Part shown: piece after piece, positions 16,749 to 23,146 of the stretch
Position numbering within the stretch: the first letter of the stretch is position 1
Layout of the letters: every line of letters begins with the position of its first letter
Assembly (NCBI GenBank): GCA_964648365.1
Contig: CAZYLK010000072.1
Coordinates: 1-27,338, forward strand
Reading direction: 5' to 3'
Length of the DNA stretch: 27,338 nt
Source of the DNA: SURF-32 sp964648365
GTDB taxonomy: Bacteria; Planctomycetota; Phycisphaerae; UBA1845
Made by a program: the position numbers and the translations under genes
The notes under the pieces: model-generated
What the model saw: the letters and a program-made list of their open reading frames with translations, nothing else
What the model was told of the DNA's origin: nothing
Databases searched by the model: none

Positions 16749-17828
16749 ATGGCGGTTCGTTCGAAGCGAGTCGAGACCATCGGCCGGGTGCGGGCGTTCA
16801 ATCGCTTCTATACCCGGCAGATCGGACTGCTCAACGAGAAGCTGGCCGGCAGCGACTTCCGCCTGGCGGAAGCGCGCATCCTGTACGAGATCGCCCATCA
16901 TCCGGGCCTCACGGCCGCACGGCTGGCGCAGGACTTGCTCCTGGACCGCGGCTATCTGAGCCGCGTGCTCGCTTCGCTCCAGCGTCGGCGCCTGATCACC
17001 CGCCGCCGCAGCCCGCACGACGGGCGACAGCGGCTCATCACGATGACCGCGCGCGGCAAGACAGCGTTCGGCCGGCTCGACGAGCGGACGCGCACGCAGA
17101 TCAGCGCCATGCTCGCGCCGCTGGACGAAGCGCGGCAGGCTCGCCTCGTGGCCGCGATGGGCGAGATCGAAGGCCTGCTCGTACCGGCTGAAGCAGAGTC
17201 CGAGCTGAAGGCCGATCCCAAGACTCATCGCGATGCCGATCGCACGACCGATCGCAATGCCGACCCGGCCGTCACGCTGCGCCCCCCGGCTGCGCCTCAC
17301 CCGGCCGTCACGTTGCGAGCGCCCCGCCCCGGCGACATCGGCTGGTGCATCCATCGCCACGGCGTGCTCTACGCCCGCGAGTACGGCTGGGACGCGACCT
17401 TCGAAGCTCTTGTCGCGACCATCCTGGGCCGCTTCGTCGAGCGGTTCGACGCCGCCCGCGAGCGCGGCTGGATCGCCGAGGTGGCCGGCCGGTTCGCTGG
17501 GTGCGTGTTCCTGGTCAACGGCGGCAGGCGAGCGGCGCGCCTGCGCTGCCTGCTGGTTGAACCGGACGCCCGCGGACTGGGTATAGGTTCACGGCTGGTC
17601 GGCGAGTGCATCGAGTTCGCCCGCGCCGCCGGGTATCGTCGCCTGACGCTGTGGACCAATGACGTGCTCCACGCTGCGCGAAGGATCTACGAGCGGGCCG
17701 GGTTCCACCTGGTAAAGGAAGAGCGCGGGCGACTCTTCGGACACGACGTGTGCAGCCAGACGTGGGATCTGGACTTGGCCGACGTTTCCGGCCCTGTGGC
17801 ACGCGTGGCACGGCCTTCCAGGCCGTGA
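16749..17828 (+). CDS. MarR-GNAT fusion: HTH regulator joined to an N-acetyltransferase
   Basis: A 359-aa protein. The frame is open far upstream, but ATG 16749 directly follows the promoter signals and begins the MarR domain (MAVRSKRVETIGRVRAFNRF). The winged helix spans about 37-105, with LTAARLAQDLLLDRGYLSRV as the recognition helix region and SPHDGRQR as the wing. A linker (about 150-186) rich in Asp, Arg, Ala and Pro contains a duplicated PAVTLR. The GNAT domain follows, with the acetyl-CoA loop LLVEPDARGLGIGSRLV at 268-284 and the terminal NDVLHAARRIYERAGF. Such fusions are a known architecture; regulator and acetyltransferase probably respond to the same small molecule. The stop codon lies inside a palindromic repeat, so the tail SGPVARVARPSRP is partly repeat-encoded. 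Confidence 0.9.
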   Translation: MAVRSKRVETIGRVRAFNRFYTRQIGLLNEKLAGSDFRLAEARILYEIAHHPGLTAARLAQDLLLDRGYLSRVLASLQRRRLITRRRSPHDGRQRLITMTARGKTAFGRLDERTRTQISAMLAPLDEARQARLVAAMGEIEGLLVPAEAESELKADPKTHRDADRTTDRNADPAVTLRPPAAPHPAVTLRAPRPGDIGWCIHRHGVLYAREYGWDATFEALVATILGRFVERFDAARERGWIAEVAGRFAGCVFLVNGGRRAARLRCLLVEPDARGLGIGSRLVGECIEFARAAGYRRLTLWTNDVLHAARRIYERAGFHLVKEERGRLFGHDVCSQTWDLDLADVSGPVARVARPSRP

Positions 17829-17925
17829 CTTCACCGGTTGCAAACCGGTGCCACATGATTCAATTCACCGGTTGAAATCCGGTGCCACACGGTTCAATCC
17901 ACCGGTTGCAAACCGGTGCCACACG
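17796..17925. repeat. Palindromic repeat cluster: CACGGCCT hairpin plus three 34-bp units
   Basis: GTGGCAC occurs at 17796 and 17805. Next comes the hairpin CACGGCCT-TCC-AGGCCGTG (17809-17827), which contains the stop codon of the MarR-GNAT gene. Three units with a 34-base period then start at 17832, 17866 and 17900, each a 19-base palindrome CACCGGTTGCAAACCGGTG (second copy GAAAT in the centre) followed by CCACA. The core resembles the ACCGGTTGAAACCGG palindromes at about 20180 and 21887. The hairpins could stop transcription or protect the 3' end of the mRNA. Confidence 0.9.
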
Positions 17926-17974
17926 TATGTGCTCGTCTTGACCGTTGCGGCCGCGTCACGTTGACTGACCCACC

Positions 17975-18631
17975 ATGACCGAGCCTGAGCCGCTCGAAAG
18001 CCGCTGGCTGCGCCCGGAGGATCGACCTCCGCGGCCGGATGCACCCGGCGCGGAGCATCTGACCTGCCCGCAGTGCGGCTACTGCCTGCTGGGCATACCC
18101 GAGTCGCGCTGTCCCGAGTGCGGATTCGGGTTCGACCGGCGGGCGCTGGTCAGCATTTCGCTCAGCGCCCGCGGCGCCCGCGAGCGTGCCGCGTTCGAGG
18201 TGCTGCGCTGGACGCTGGTGGCGCTGGCGGCAAATGGCTTCTGCGCACTGGCGTCGAACCCCTGGTCGCCGCTGCGGCCCGGCGTTGATCGACTCGCGGC
18301 CGGCGCACTGTGGCTGGCGGCGTGGATCGTCTTCCGGCTGCTGCGCGACCGTTTCGACCCGCCGTCCGACGTGCCGTGGGTCCGGCTGCTCAAGATCGGC
18401 GCCGTGCTGTTTTCGATGAACGTCTTCTCGATCTTCCCCGCCGGCGCGCTGACGGTCGCGGCCGCGGCGCTCGCCCGGGCGTGGTTCGAGTACGTCACCA
18501 CGCGACGCGCCCTGCGCCGCCTCGACGGACTGGCCGTCGGCATGCCCGGACCGCTCTCCCCGCAGCGCTGGTACCCCGCGGCGCTGGTGCTGACGACGGC
18601 GCTGACGGTTTGTCATGTGGCGACGTTGTGA
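17975..18631 (+). CDS. Zinc-ribbon membrane protein, planctomycete type
   Basis: A 218-aa protein. An N-terminal zinc ribbon at about residues 31-50 reads CPQCGYCLLG...CPECG, the same signature as the proteins at 3376 and 20397. After it come four probable membrane helices (about 78-93, 108-121, 138-166 and 200-215), including ALWLAAWIVFRLL and IGAVLFSMNVFSIFPAGA. The arrangement (ribbon first, membrane part second) is the reverse of the 3376 protein. The function is unknown; a cytoplasmic metal-binding head on a small membrane domain is all that can be read. The start at ATG 17975 has no obvious ribosome-binding site. It lies 146 bases after the MarR-GNAT gene and its repeat cluster. Confidence 0.75.
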   Translation: MTEPEPLESRWLRPEDRPPRPDAPGAEHLTCPQCGYCLLGIPESRCPECGFGFDRRALVSISLSARGARERAAFEVLRWTLVALAANGFCALASNPWSPLRPGVDRLAAGALWLAAWIVFRLLRDRFDPPSDVPWVRLLKIGAVLFSMNVFSIFPAGALTVAAAALARAWFEYVTTRRALRRLDGLAVGMPGPLSPQRWYPAALVLTTALTVCHVATL

Positions 18632-18644
18632 CGCCGTGGGTGCT

Positions 18645-18680
18645 GCATTCGACATTCTGCATTCGACATTCGACATTCGC
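18645..18680. repeat. CATTCGACATTC short tandem repeats
   Basis: Between the membrane protein and the nucleotidyltransferase, the words GCATTCGACATTC and CATTCGACATTCG repeat about three times with a 6-7 base spacing. A related CGACATTCGAAAT word lies near 21970. Short simple-sequence tract; no function is proposed. Confidence 0.6.
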
Positions 18681-18726
18681 CCCTCGTCATTCCCAACACT
18701 TGCCGTGACGGGCTACACTCTCCGCC

Positions 18727-19662
18727 ATGCCGCGCCGAATCGCCCACAACCCGAACATGATCCTCTCGCCGGGGACGCAGGTCGTGACGCGCGTCGTCAC
18801 TGCGCCGGCCGGTGGGGGGCAGGACTACCCGGTCGGGGCCGTGGGGGTGATCGTCAAGTCGCCGGTGGACCACACCCATGCGTATCGGGTGCGGTTCGCG
18901 GACGGCGGGGAGGCGCCGCTGCGGCGGACGCAGTTCGCGATTCTCAAGGAAGTCCAGCGCGACCGGATCTGGGCGCCGGCTGATGCGCTCGACGACTTCG
19001 ACCTGCTCGATTGCGTCATCTTCCGCTGCGTGGTCGGCTCGCGGGCCTACGGCCTCGACGTGGAGGCGTCCGACGTGGACCGCCGCGGCGTGTACCTGCC
19101 GCCGGCCAACATGCACTGGTCGCTGTACGGCGTGCCCGAGCAACTTGAAAACCCCGAGACCGAGGAGTGCTACTGGGAACTGCAGAAGTTCATCACGATG
19201 GCGTTGAAGGCGAACCCCAACGTGCTCGAATGCCTCTACACGCCGCTGGTCGAACACGCGACGCCGATCGCGCGGCAGATGCTCGACATGCGCGAGGCCT
19301 TCCTGTCGAAGCTGATCTACCAGACTTACAACGGCTACGTCCTCAGCCAGTTCAACAAGATCACCGCCCGCCTCCGCCGCGGCCGGGGGGTCAAATGGAA
19401 GCACGCCATGCACCTGATCCGCCTGCTGCTGGCCGGCATCACGGCCCTGCGCGACGGCGTGATTCCCGTGTCGGTGGGTGAACACCGCGACCGCCTGCTG
19501 GCCATCCGTCGCGGCGACGTGCCCTGGCCCGACGTGGACGCCTGGCGGCTGTCGCTGCATGCGGAGTTCGACTCCACATATGCCACGACGAAGCTGCCCG
19601 AACGGCCGGATTACGAGAAGGCCAATGCGCTGCTCATCGCGGCTCGGCGGAGCGTCATTTGA
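18727..19662 (+). CDS. RlaP-type (PF10127) nucleotidyltransferase with N-terminal SH3-like domain
   Basis: A 311-aa protein. Residues about 12-75 (GTQVVTRVV..., YPVGAVGVIVKSP, AYRVRFADGGEAPLRRTQFA) look like a small SH3/KOW-like beta barrel. The nucleotidyltransferase core follows, with VVGSRAYGLDVEASDVDRRG at 102-121. That segment carries the G-S motif (104-105) and the metal-binding pair D116 and D118. The helical part has LQKFITMALKANPNVLECLY and KWKHAMHLIRLLLAG. This matches the DNA polymerase beta superfamily branch COG3541/PF10127, called RlaP where it accompanies RNA repair genes. The third catalytic acid is unclear: E146, E147 or E151 are candidates. It may add nucleotides to RNA, but the substrate is unknown. 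A paralogue lies at 22252-23016. Confidence 0.85.
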   Translation: MPRRIAHNPNMILSPGTQVVTRVVTAPAGGGQDYPVGAVGVIVKSPVDHTHAYRVRFADGGEAPLRRTQFAILKEVQRDRIWAPADALDDFDLLDCVIFRCVVGSRAYGLDVEASDVDRRGVYLPPANMHWSLYGVPEQLENPETEECYWELQKFITMALKANPNVLECLYTPLVEHATPIARQMLDMREAFLSKLIYQTYNGYVLSQFNKITARLRRGRGVKWKHAMHLIRLLLAGITALRDGVIPVSVGEHRDRLLAIRRGDVPWPDVDAWRLSLHAEFDSTYATTKLPERPDYEKANALLIAARRSVI

Positions 19663-19675
19663 GAGCGAACTGCGG

Positions 19676-19778
19676 ACTTGAGACCCGCGCGGCCTTGAAC
19701 CCCGCGCGGCCTTGAACCCCGCGCGGCCTTGAACCCCGGGGCGGACCTGAAGCACGGGCGGACTTGAAGCCCGGGCGG
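19676..19778. repeat. 17-bp tandem array, six units
   Basis: Units start at 19676, 19693, 19710, 19727 (18 bases), 19745 and 19762. The consensus is CCTTGAACCCCGCGCGG, drifting to ACTTGAAGCCCGGGCGG. The array starts 13 bases after the stop codon of the nucleotidyltransferase gene. No gene is visible between 19663 and 20396; the rest of that interval is mostly the palindromic element described next. Confidence 0.85.
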
Positions 19779-19916
19779 ACCCGGCGGCATTTCTCCGGAC
19801 GCCAATCGCGCAAGGCATTCAGCCCAACCCGCGAGATTCGACATCGTTTGTTCACCCACCGTGCGTTGGGGTATGGACTCTGGTCGTGCAAATCCGTCGG
19901 CGCCGGCATCTGGGGG

Positions 19917-20226
19917 GTCGGCTTCAGCCGACCGGTTTTTGCCACCAGCTAAAGCGCTTTAGCTGGTGGATGGCGGGCGATACATTCACGCTTCAGCCGG
20001 CTTCAGCCGGGCTTGCTTAACGTGCCCGTGCCACCGAAGCGCGGAGGCAACGCCCTCTGATGCGGCGGCACGTCTGCGTTGACCTCGGCAGGTCGCCCGT
20101 GGTATGCCAATTGAGACCGAGCAGCGATAGCAAGCCCGGCTGAAGCCGGTTGATGCAGAGTGCGGACGGTTACCTTCCCCACCGGTTGAAACCGGCGGCA
20201 AGAGCCGGCCGGCTGAAGCCCGGCCA
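19917..20226. repeat. Composite palindromic element, copy 1
   Basis: About 310 bases of nested palindromes, matched in order and orientation by 21628-21935. In order: GTCGGCT-TC-AGCCGAC (19917-19932); a perfect 28-base palindrome with half-site CCACCAGCTAAAGC (19942-19969); a 23-base arm at 19995-20017 containing GCCGGCTTCAGCCGGGC; 111 bases of poorly conserved interior; the inverted arm at 20129-20151 (22 of 23 positions match); ACCGGTTGAAACCGG near 20180; and GGCCGGCTGAAGCCCGGCC ending near 20225. No open frame with family features is present, so it is probably a non-coding mobile or structural repeat. Confidence 0.85.
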
Positions 20227-20349
20227 CAGCGGCAGACTTGAATCAGCGGCACCGTCCGCGCCACGCTGCGCGCCCTCCGGGCGGACGGACCAGCACGTGC
20301 GTCGCCGATAAACACAACCGCGCTCCGCCACGAGGGGCAGATCGACGTC

Positions 20350-20355
20350 TATAAT
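20350..20355 (+). promoter_or_regulatory. Consensus -10 box TATAAT
   Basis: A perfect TATAAT lies 41 bases before the ATG of the zinc-ribbon gene at 20397, in very GC-rich surroundings where this hexamer is not expected by chance. No good -35 is visible 16-18 bases upstream, so the promoter call is tentative. Confidence 0.45.
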
Positions 20356-20396
20356 GGAGTGGGACCATCGGGTGATGAGTCCCTCTTGCGGTTCAC

Positions 20397-20831
20397 ATGG
20401 ACACTGACGCAGCCAATCGGCGAGCGTGGCAGATTGCGCGGATGCGGGACGAGAATCCCGACATCTGGCTCGTGATCGACGGGTTCTGCACGCGGGGCGC
20501 GGGGCTTGACGCCTGCATGGATGCGCTGGCCTGCCCGCACGGGTCCTGCAAGCGCTGCGGCTACGACCTGTACGGCAACGTCAACGGCGTCTGCCCGGAG
20601 TGCGGCCGCGAGATCGCGTTCAGCCAAAAGGAGCGGACGCTCCGCTCCATCCAGATCATGCGCAAGATGCGTTCGGACCATCCGGACCTCAACGCGGGGC
20701 TCGACGAGCAGCTCAAGCAGGAAAGACTCGAGCGGCAAGCGGCCGAGCGCCGTCGCCGCCGCGAGCAGGCGCTTCGATCCTATCTGAAGTGGCGGCGGGA
20801 ACTGGCCGCGCGAAGCCCAACCGGGACGTAG
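20397..20831 (+). CDS. Zinc-ribbon protein with charged coiled-coil tail
   Basis: A 144-aa soluble protein. Residues 1-45 form a small N-terminal region (RRAWQIARMRDENPDIWLVI). A zinc ribbon follows at about 51-70, with CKRCGYDLYGN...CPECG, the planctomycete-type signature. The C-terminal half (about 78-140) is almost all Arg, Glu, Gln and Lys (LKQERLERQAAERRRRREQA) and should form a long helix or coiled coil. No membrane segment is present. The function is unknown; a metal knuckle plus basic helix could contact nucleic acid, but this is inference. It lies between two copies of the composite palindromic element, upstream of the HD gene. There is no clear ribosome-binding site. Confidence 0.72.
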   Translation: MDTDAANRRAWQIARMRDENPDIWLVIDGFCTRGAGLDACMDALACPHGSCKRCGYDLYGNVNGVCPECGREIAFSQKERTLRSIQIMRKMRSDHPDLNAGLDEQLKQERLERQAAERRRRREQALRSYLKWRRELAARSPTGT

Positions 20832-21114
20832 CGCGCTTGTCCGCCGCTTGAGCGGAATTTGCGATGCCTGGGCGTCCAACGCCCGAGGGCGGGATTGCAT
20901 CAACGGCGGATCGGGGCAAAATGAGACTGATTCGAAAACGGTTCGACCGAGGCTGATTGCCGGATCCGGCGCATGCTCACCGGGGGCAGCGGCGCGAACG
21001 CCGCTGGGCGAATCCACCCGATCGGTGAACGATGAACGCGGGGTTCCGAGCGCTACGCACGATGCGCTGACGCGCTGCGTTGCGACTCCGTAACGCTTGA
21101 TATGGTTAACGACA
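20832..21114. other. Intergenic region between zinc-ribbon and HD genes
   Basis: No gene is supported here. A small stem TCCGC/GCGGA lies shortly after the stop codon of the zinc-ribbon gene, without a T-run. GTTAAC and ATGGTTAAC near 21102 are the only AT-rich words close to the HD gene start. Confidence 0.4.
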
Positions 21115-21574
21115 ATGCACGGCGATCCCGAGTCACAAGCCTCGCCCAAACCGAACGCCATGCATGAGCGATGGATGGAATTCTGCGCCCGGCTGGCGCT
21201 CGCCGGGGATCTCGANNNNNNNNNNNNNNNNNNNNNNNNNNNNNNNNNNNNNNNNNNNNNNNNNNNNNNNNNNNNNNNNNNNNNNNNNNNNNNNNNNNNN
21301 NNNNNNNNNNNNNNNCGAGCGGCTGATCTGCGACATCGATCTGAGCATCCTGGGTCGTGAGCCGCATGAGTACGACCGCTACGCCGACGCGATCCTGCGC
21401 GAGGTCGGACTGCCCGAAGCCGAGTTTGCGCCGCACCGGCATCGGTTTCTGGAGAGCATGGTCGCCCGCGAGCGCATCTTCCAGACGGACCGGTTTCATC
21501 ACTTGTATCACGCCGCCGCGCGTGCGAACATGCACCGGGAGGCGGCGCGGTGGGCGGGCCTAAGAACGCTGTAG
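21115..21574 (+). CDS. Predicted HD-superfamily metal-dependent phosphohydrolase, interrupted by an assembly gap
   Basis: Both ends of the protein are visible but the middle is lost in 100 Ns. The left part (ATG 21115, or ATG 21160 for MHERWMEFCARLALAGDL) and the right part (RLICDIDLSILGREPHEYDR ... RERIFQTDRFHHLYHAAARA) match the ends of COG4339-type proteins. These have RW..LW..LG.. at the start, and D.DL.ILG, R..FL...IY and E..AR.N near the end. The family is about 200 aa, so about 75-85 residues are probably missing, including the first His and HD metal ligands. The two parts are in different frames only because the gap length is a placeholder. The function is inferred to be phosphate-ester hydrolysis; the substrate is unknown. 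Confidence 0.75.
21216..21315. other. Assembly gap (100 N)
   Basis: Exactly 100 ambiguous bases, the usual placeholder for a scaffold join of unknown length. It lies within the HD gene and between the two composite palindromic elements, whose similarity may have broken the assembly. Confidence 0.97.
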
Positions 21575-21627
21575 ACATACTAACAGCAAGCGCGGCGCTC
21601 GCGATGAAAAGCCTGACGCCGGCCGTT

Positions 21628-21935
21628 CGGTCGGCTTCAGCCGACCGTTATTTGCCGCCAGCTTTAGCTGGTGGGCGGCACGGCGACACCCATCCTTGAG
21701 CCGGCTTCAGCCGGGCTTGCTCACGTGTCCATGCCCCAGAAGCGCACAGTTGTACGCCTTCGATTTAGTGGTATTCTGCCGCGCGGAAGTCCGGCCGCTC
21801 CCCATCTGCTATGTGAGATACTACGGCGGCGGTAAGACCAAGCCCGGCTGAAGCCGGCTGAGGCAGGCCATAAACAAGGGCGTCCACCACCGGTTGAAAC
21901 CGGTGGCAAACACGGGCCGGCTAAAGCCCGGCCGC
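21628..21935. repeat. Composite palindromic element, copy 2
   Basis: Same order of motifs and same orientation as copy 1 at 19917-20226. They are CGGTCGGCT-TC-AGCCGACCG (21628-21647); CCAGCT-TT-AGCTGG (21658-21671); the arm containing GCCGGCTTCAGCCGGGC at 21699-21721; 118 diverged interior bases; the inverted arm at 21840-21859 (20 of 20); a 20-base palindrome CCACCGGTT-GA-AACCGGTGG (21887-21906); and GGGCCGGCTAAAGCCCGGCC near 21914. Inside the arms only the words ACGTG, CC.TGCC and GAAGCGC near the left arm are shared, so the interior has diverged far more than the palindromes. Confidence 0.85.
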
Positions 21936-21983
21936 GGCCTTGGGTTTTCCGCATCGTCATTCCGCACGCGACATTCGAAATCT

Positions 21984-22004
21984 CCCAACGTTCGCAACGT
22001 TGGG
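21984..22004. promoter_or_regulatory. Perfect inverted repeat, possible operator or hairpin
   Basis: CCCAACGTT-CGC-AACGTTGGG is a perfect 9+9 inverted repeat. No T-run follows, so it is not a typical terminator. It is 248 bases before the second nucleotidyltransferase gene. It could be a protein-binding dyad or another repeat hairpin; nothing in the window decides between these. Confidence 0.5.
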
Positions 22005-22042
22005 GCAGCAACGGCACTTGTTGTCTCAAATAAGTTAAGTTA

Positions 22043-22202
22043 GACTCTGACATCGCACCTTCTTGCCACTGCGCGCATGTTTCGGACTGCCCCCGCTCCA
22101 GACTCGGAACGTGGGGAGTGAGGGAATGAGGGAGTAAGGGAGTCAGGGAAGAAAGATCATGGTCCAACTCTTCCTCTTCCCCTCACTCCCTCACTCCCCT
22201 CC
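22043..22202. repeat. Dispersed GAGGGAGT/CTTCCTC element, copy B
   Basis: It matches copy A at 2056-2235 in the same orientation. GACTCTG is at 22043, TTCTTGCCAC at 22060, GCATGTTTCG at 22075 and AGGGAGTAAGGGAG at 22129, followed by CAACTCTTCCTC and CCCTCACTCCCTCACTCCCC. The purine arm (about 22111-22155) and the pyrimidine arm (about 22167-22200) are complementary enough for a long hairpin. It lies directly upstream of the second nucleotidyltransferase gene. Together with composite element copy 2 it fills the 677-base interval 21575-22251. Confidence 0.85.
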
Positions 22203-22251
22203 TTCTGGGTTTTGGTTGCGGCCAGCGGCGCCTTAGGGTACTCGTGAGCCG

Positions 22252-23016
22252 ATGTCCGCCGATCCGTTGCCCGACCTACCCCGCCCCGCCCTCGACGCCA
22301 TCGTCGCCGAGCAACCCTATCCGTTGCTGTTCGTGACCATCAGCGGCGCGCATCTTTACGGCTTCGCCTCGCGCGATTCCGACTATGACCTGCGCGGCGT
22401 CCACATCCTGCCCGTTGCGGAAGTGGTCGGCCTGCGGGCGCCGCGGGAAACGATTGAGTCCGCGGCCGGGCCGGGCGGACTTGATCTGGACCTGGTCACG
22501 CACGATGCGCTCAAGTTCTTCCGCATGGTGCTCAAGCGCAACGGCTATGTGCTGGAGCAGCTCTACTCGCCGCTGGTGCTGCACACGACGGCCGAACACG
22601 GCGAACTCAAGCGAATCGCGGCCGACTGCATCACGCGACACCACGCCCATCACTACCTCGGCTTCGCCGCGACGCAGTGGAAGCTGTTCGACAAGGACCG
22701 CCGCATCAAGCCGCTGCTCTACGTCTATCGCGTGCTGCTGACCGGCATCCATCTGATGCGGACCGGCCGCATCGAGGCGAACCTGGTTACGCTGAACGAG
22801 ACCTTTCGCCTGCCCTATATCGACGATCTGGTCGCCCAGAAAACCGGCGGCGCGGAAAAGGGCCTCATCGAGGGCGCGGACCTTTCCTTCCACGAGCGCG
22901 AATACACACGTCTCGTCGCCGAACTGGAGGCCGCCCGCGACGCCAGCGCCCTGCCGGAAGCGCCGAGCGGTCGCGACGCGCTGCACGATCTGCTGGTCAG
23001 GCTGCGGCTCGGCTGA
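22252..23016 (+). CDS. RlaP-type (PF10127) nucleotidyltransferase
   Basis: A 254-aa cytoplasmic protein without the N-terminal barrel of its paralogue at 18727. The core has FVTISGAHLYGFASRDSDYD at 27-46: S31-G32 is the G-S motif and D44 and D46 are the metal-binding pair. The third acid is probably D78 or D80 in GLDLDLVTHDALKFF. The helical part has GYVLEQLYSP and RIKPLLYVYRVLLTGIHLMR, then ANLVTLNETF, all typical of COG3541/PF10127. This pattern looks catalytically complete. Members of the family occur in predicted RNA repair operons, but also alone, and their substrates are not settled. The gene follows two repeat elements and is convergent with the secreted protein gene at 23147. Confidence 0.85.
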   Translation: MSADPLPDLPRPALDAIVAEQPYPLLFVTISGAHLYGFASRDSDYDLRGVHILPVAEVVGLRAPRETIESAAGPGGLDLDLVTHDALKFFRMVLKRNGYVLEQLYSPLVLHTTAEHGELKRIAADCITRHHAHHYLGFAATQWKLFDKDRRIKPLLYVYRVLLTGIHLMRTGRIEANLVTLNETFRLPYIDDLVAQKTGGAEKGLIEGADLSFHEREYTRLVAELEAARDASALPEAPSGRDALHDLLVRLRLG

Positions 23017-23040
23017 GGTCAGCCGCGCGTGCTCGTGCGC

Positions 23041-23080
23041 AAAGAAAAACGCCGCGGCGGATCAGTGGATCCGCGCGGCG
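23041..23080 (-). terminator. Rho-independent terminator for the gene at 23147-24094
   Basis: CGCCGC plus GCGGATC pairs with GATCCGC plus GCGGCG around an AGTG loop (23050-23080), a 13-bp stem with one bulged G. On the minus strand it is followed by TTTTTCTTT (23049-23041). It starts 66 bases after the stop codon of the minus-strand gene. There is no T-run in the plus direction. Confidence 0.88.
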
Positions 23081-23146
23081 CCTGTGACACGTCAGTTGGT
23101 TCAGCCCGGCGCGTGGCCGTGCTGACGGGCGGATGAAGTCGCTCCG

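Noticed and set aside
21115..21574. Frameshifted HD pseudogene
   Set aside because: The frame change falls entirely within a 100-N placeholder gap of unknown true length, so no frameshift can be claimed.
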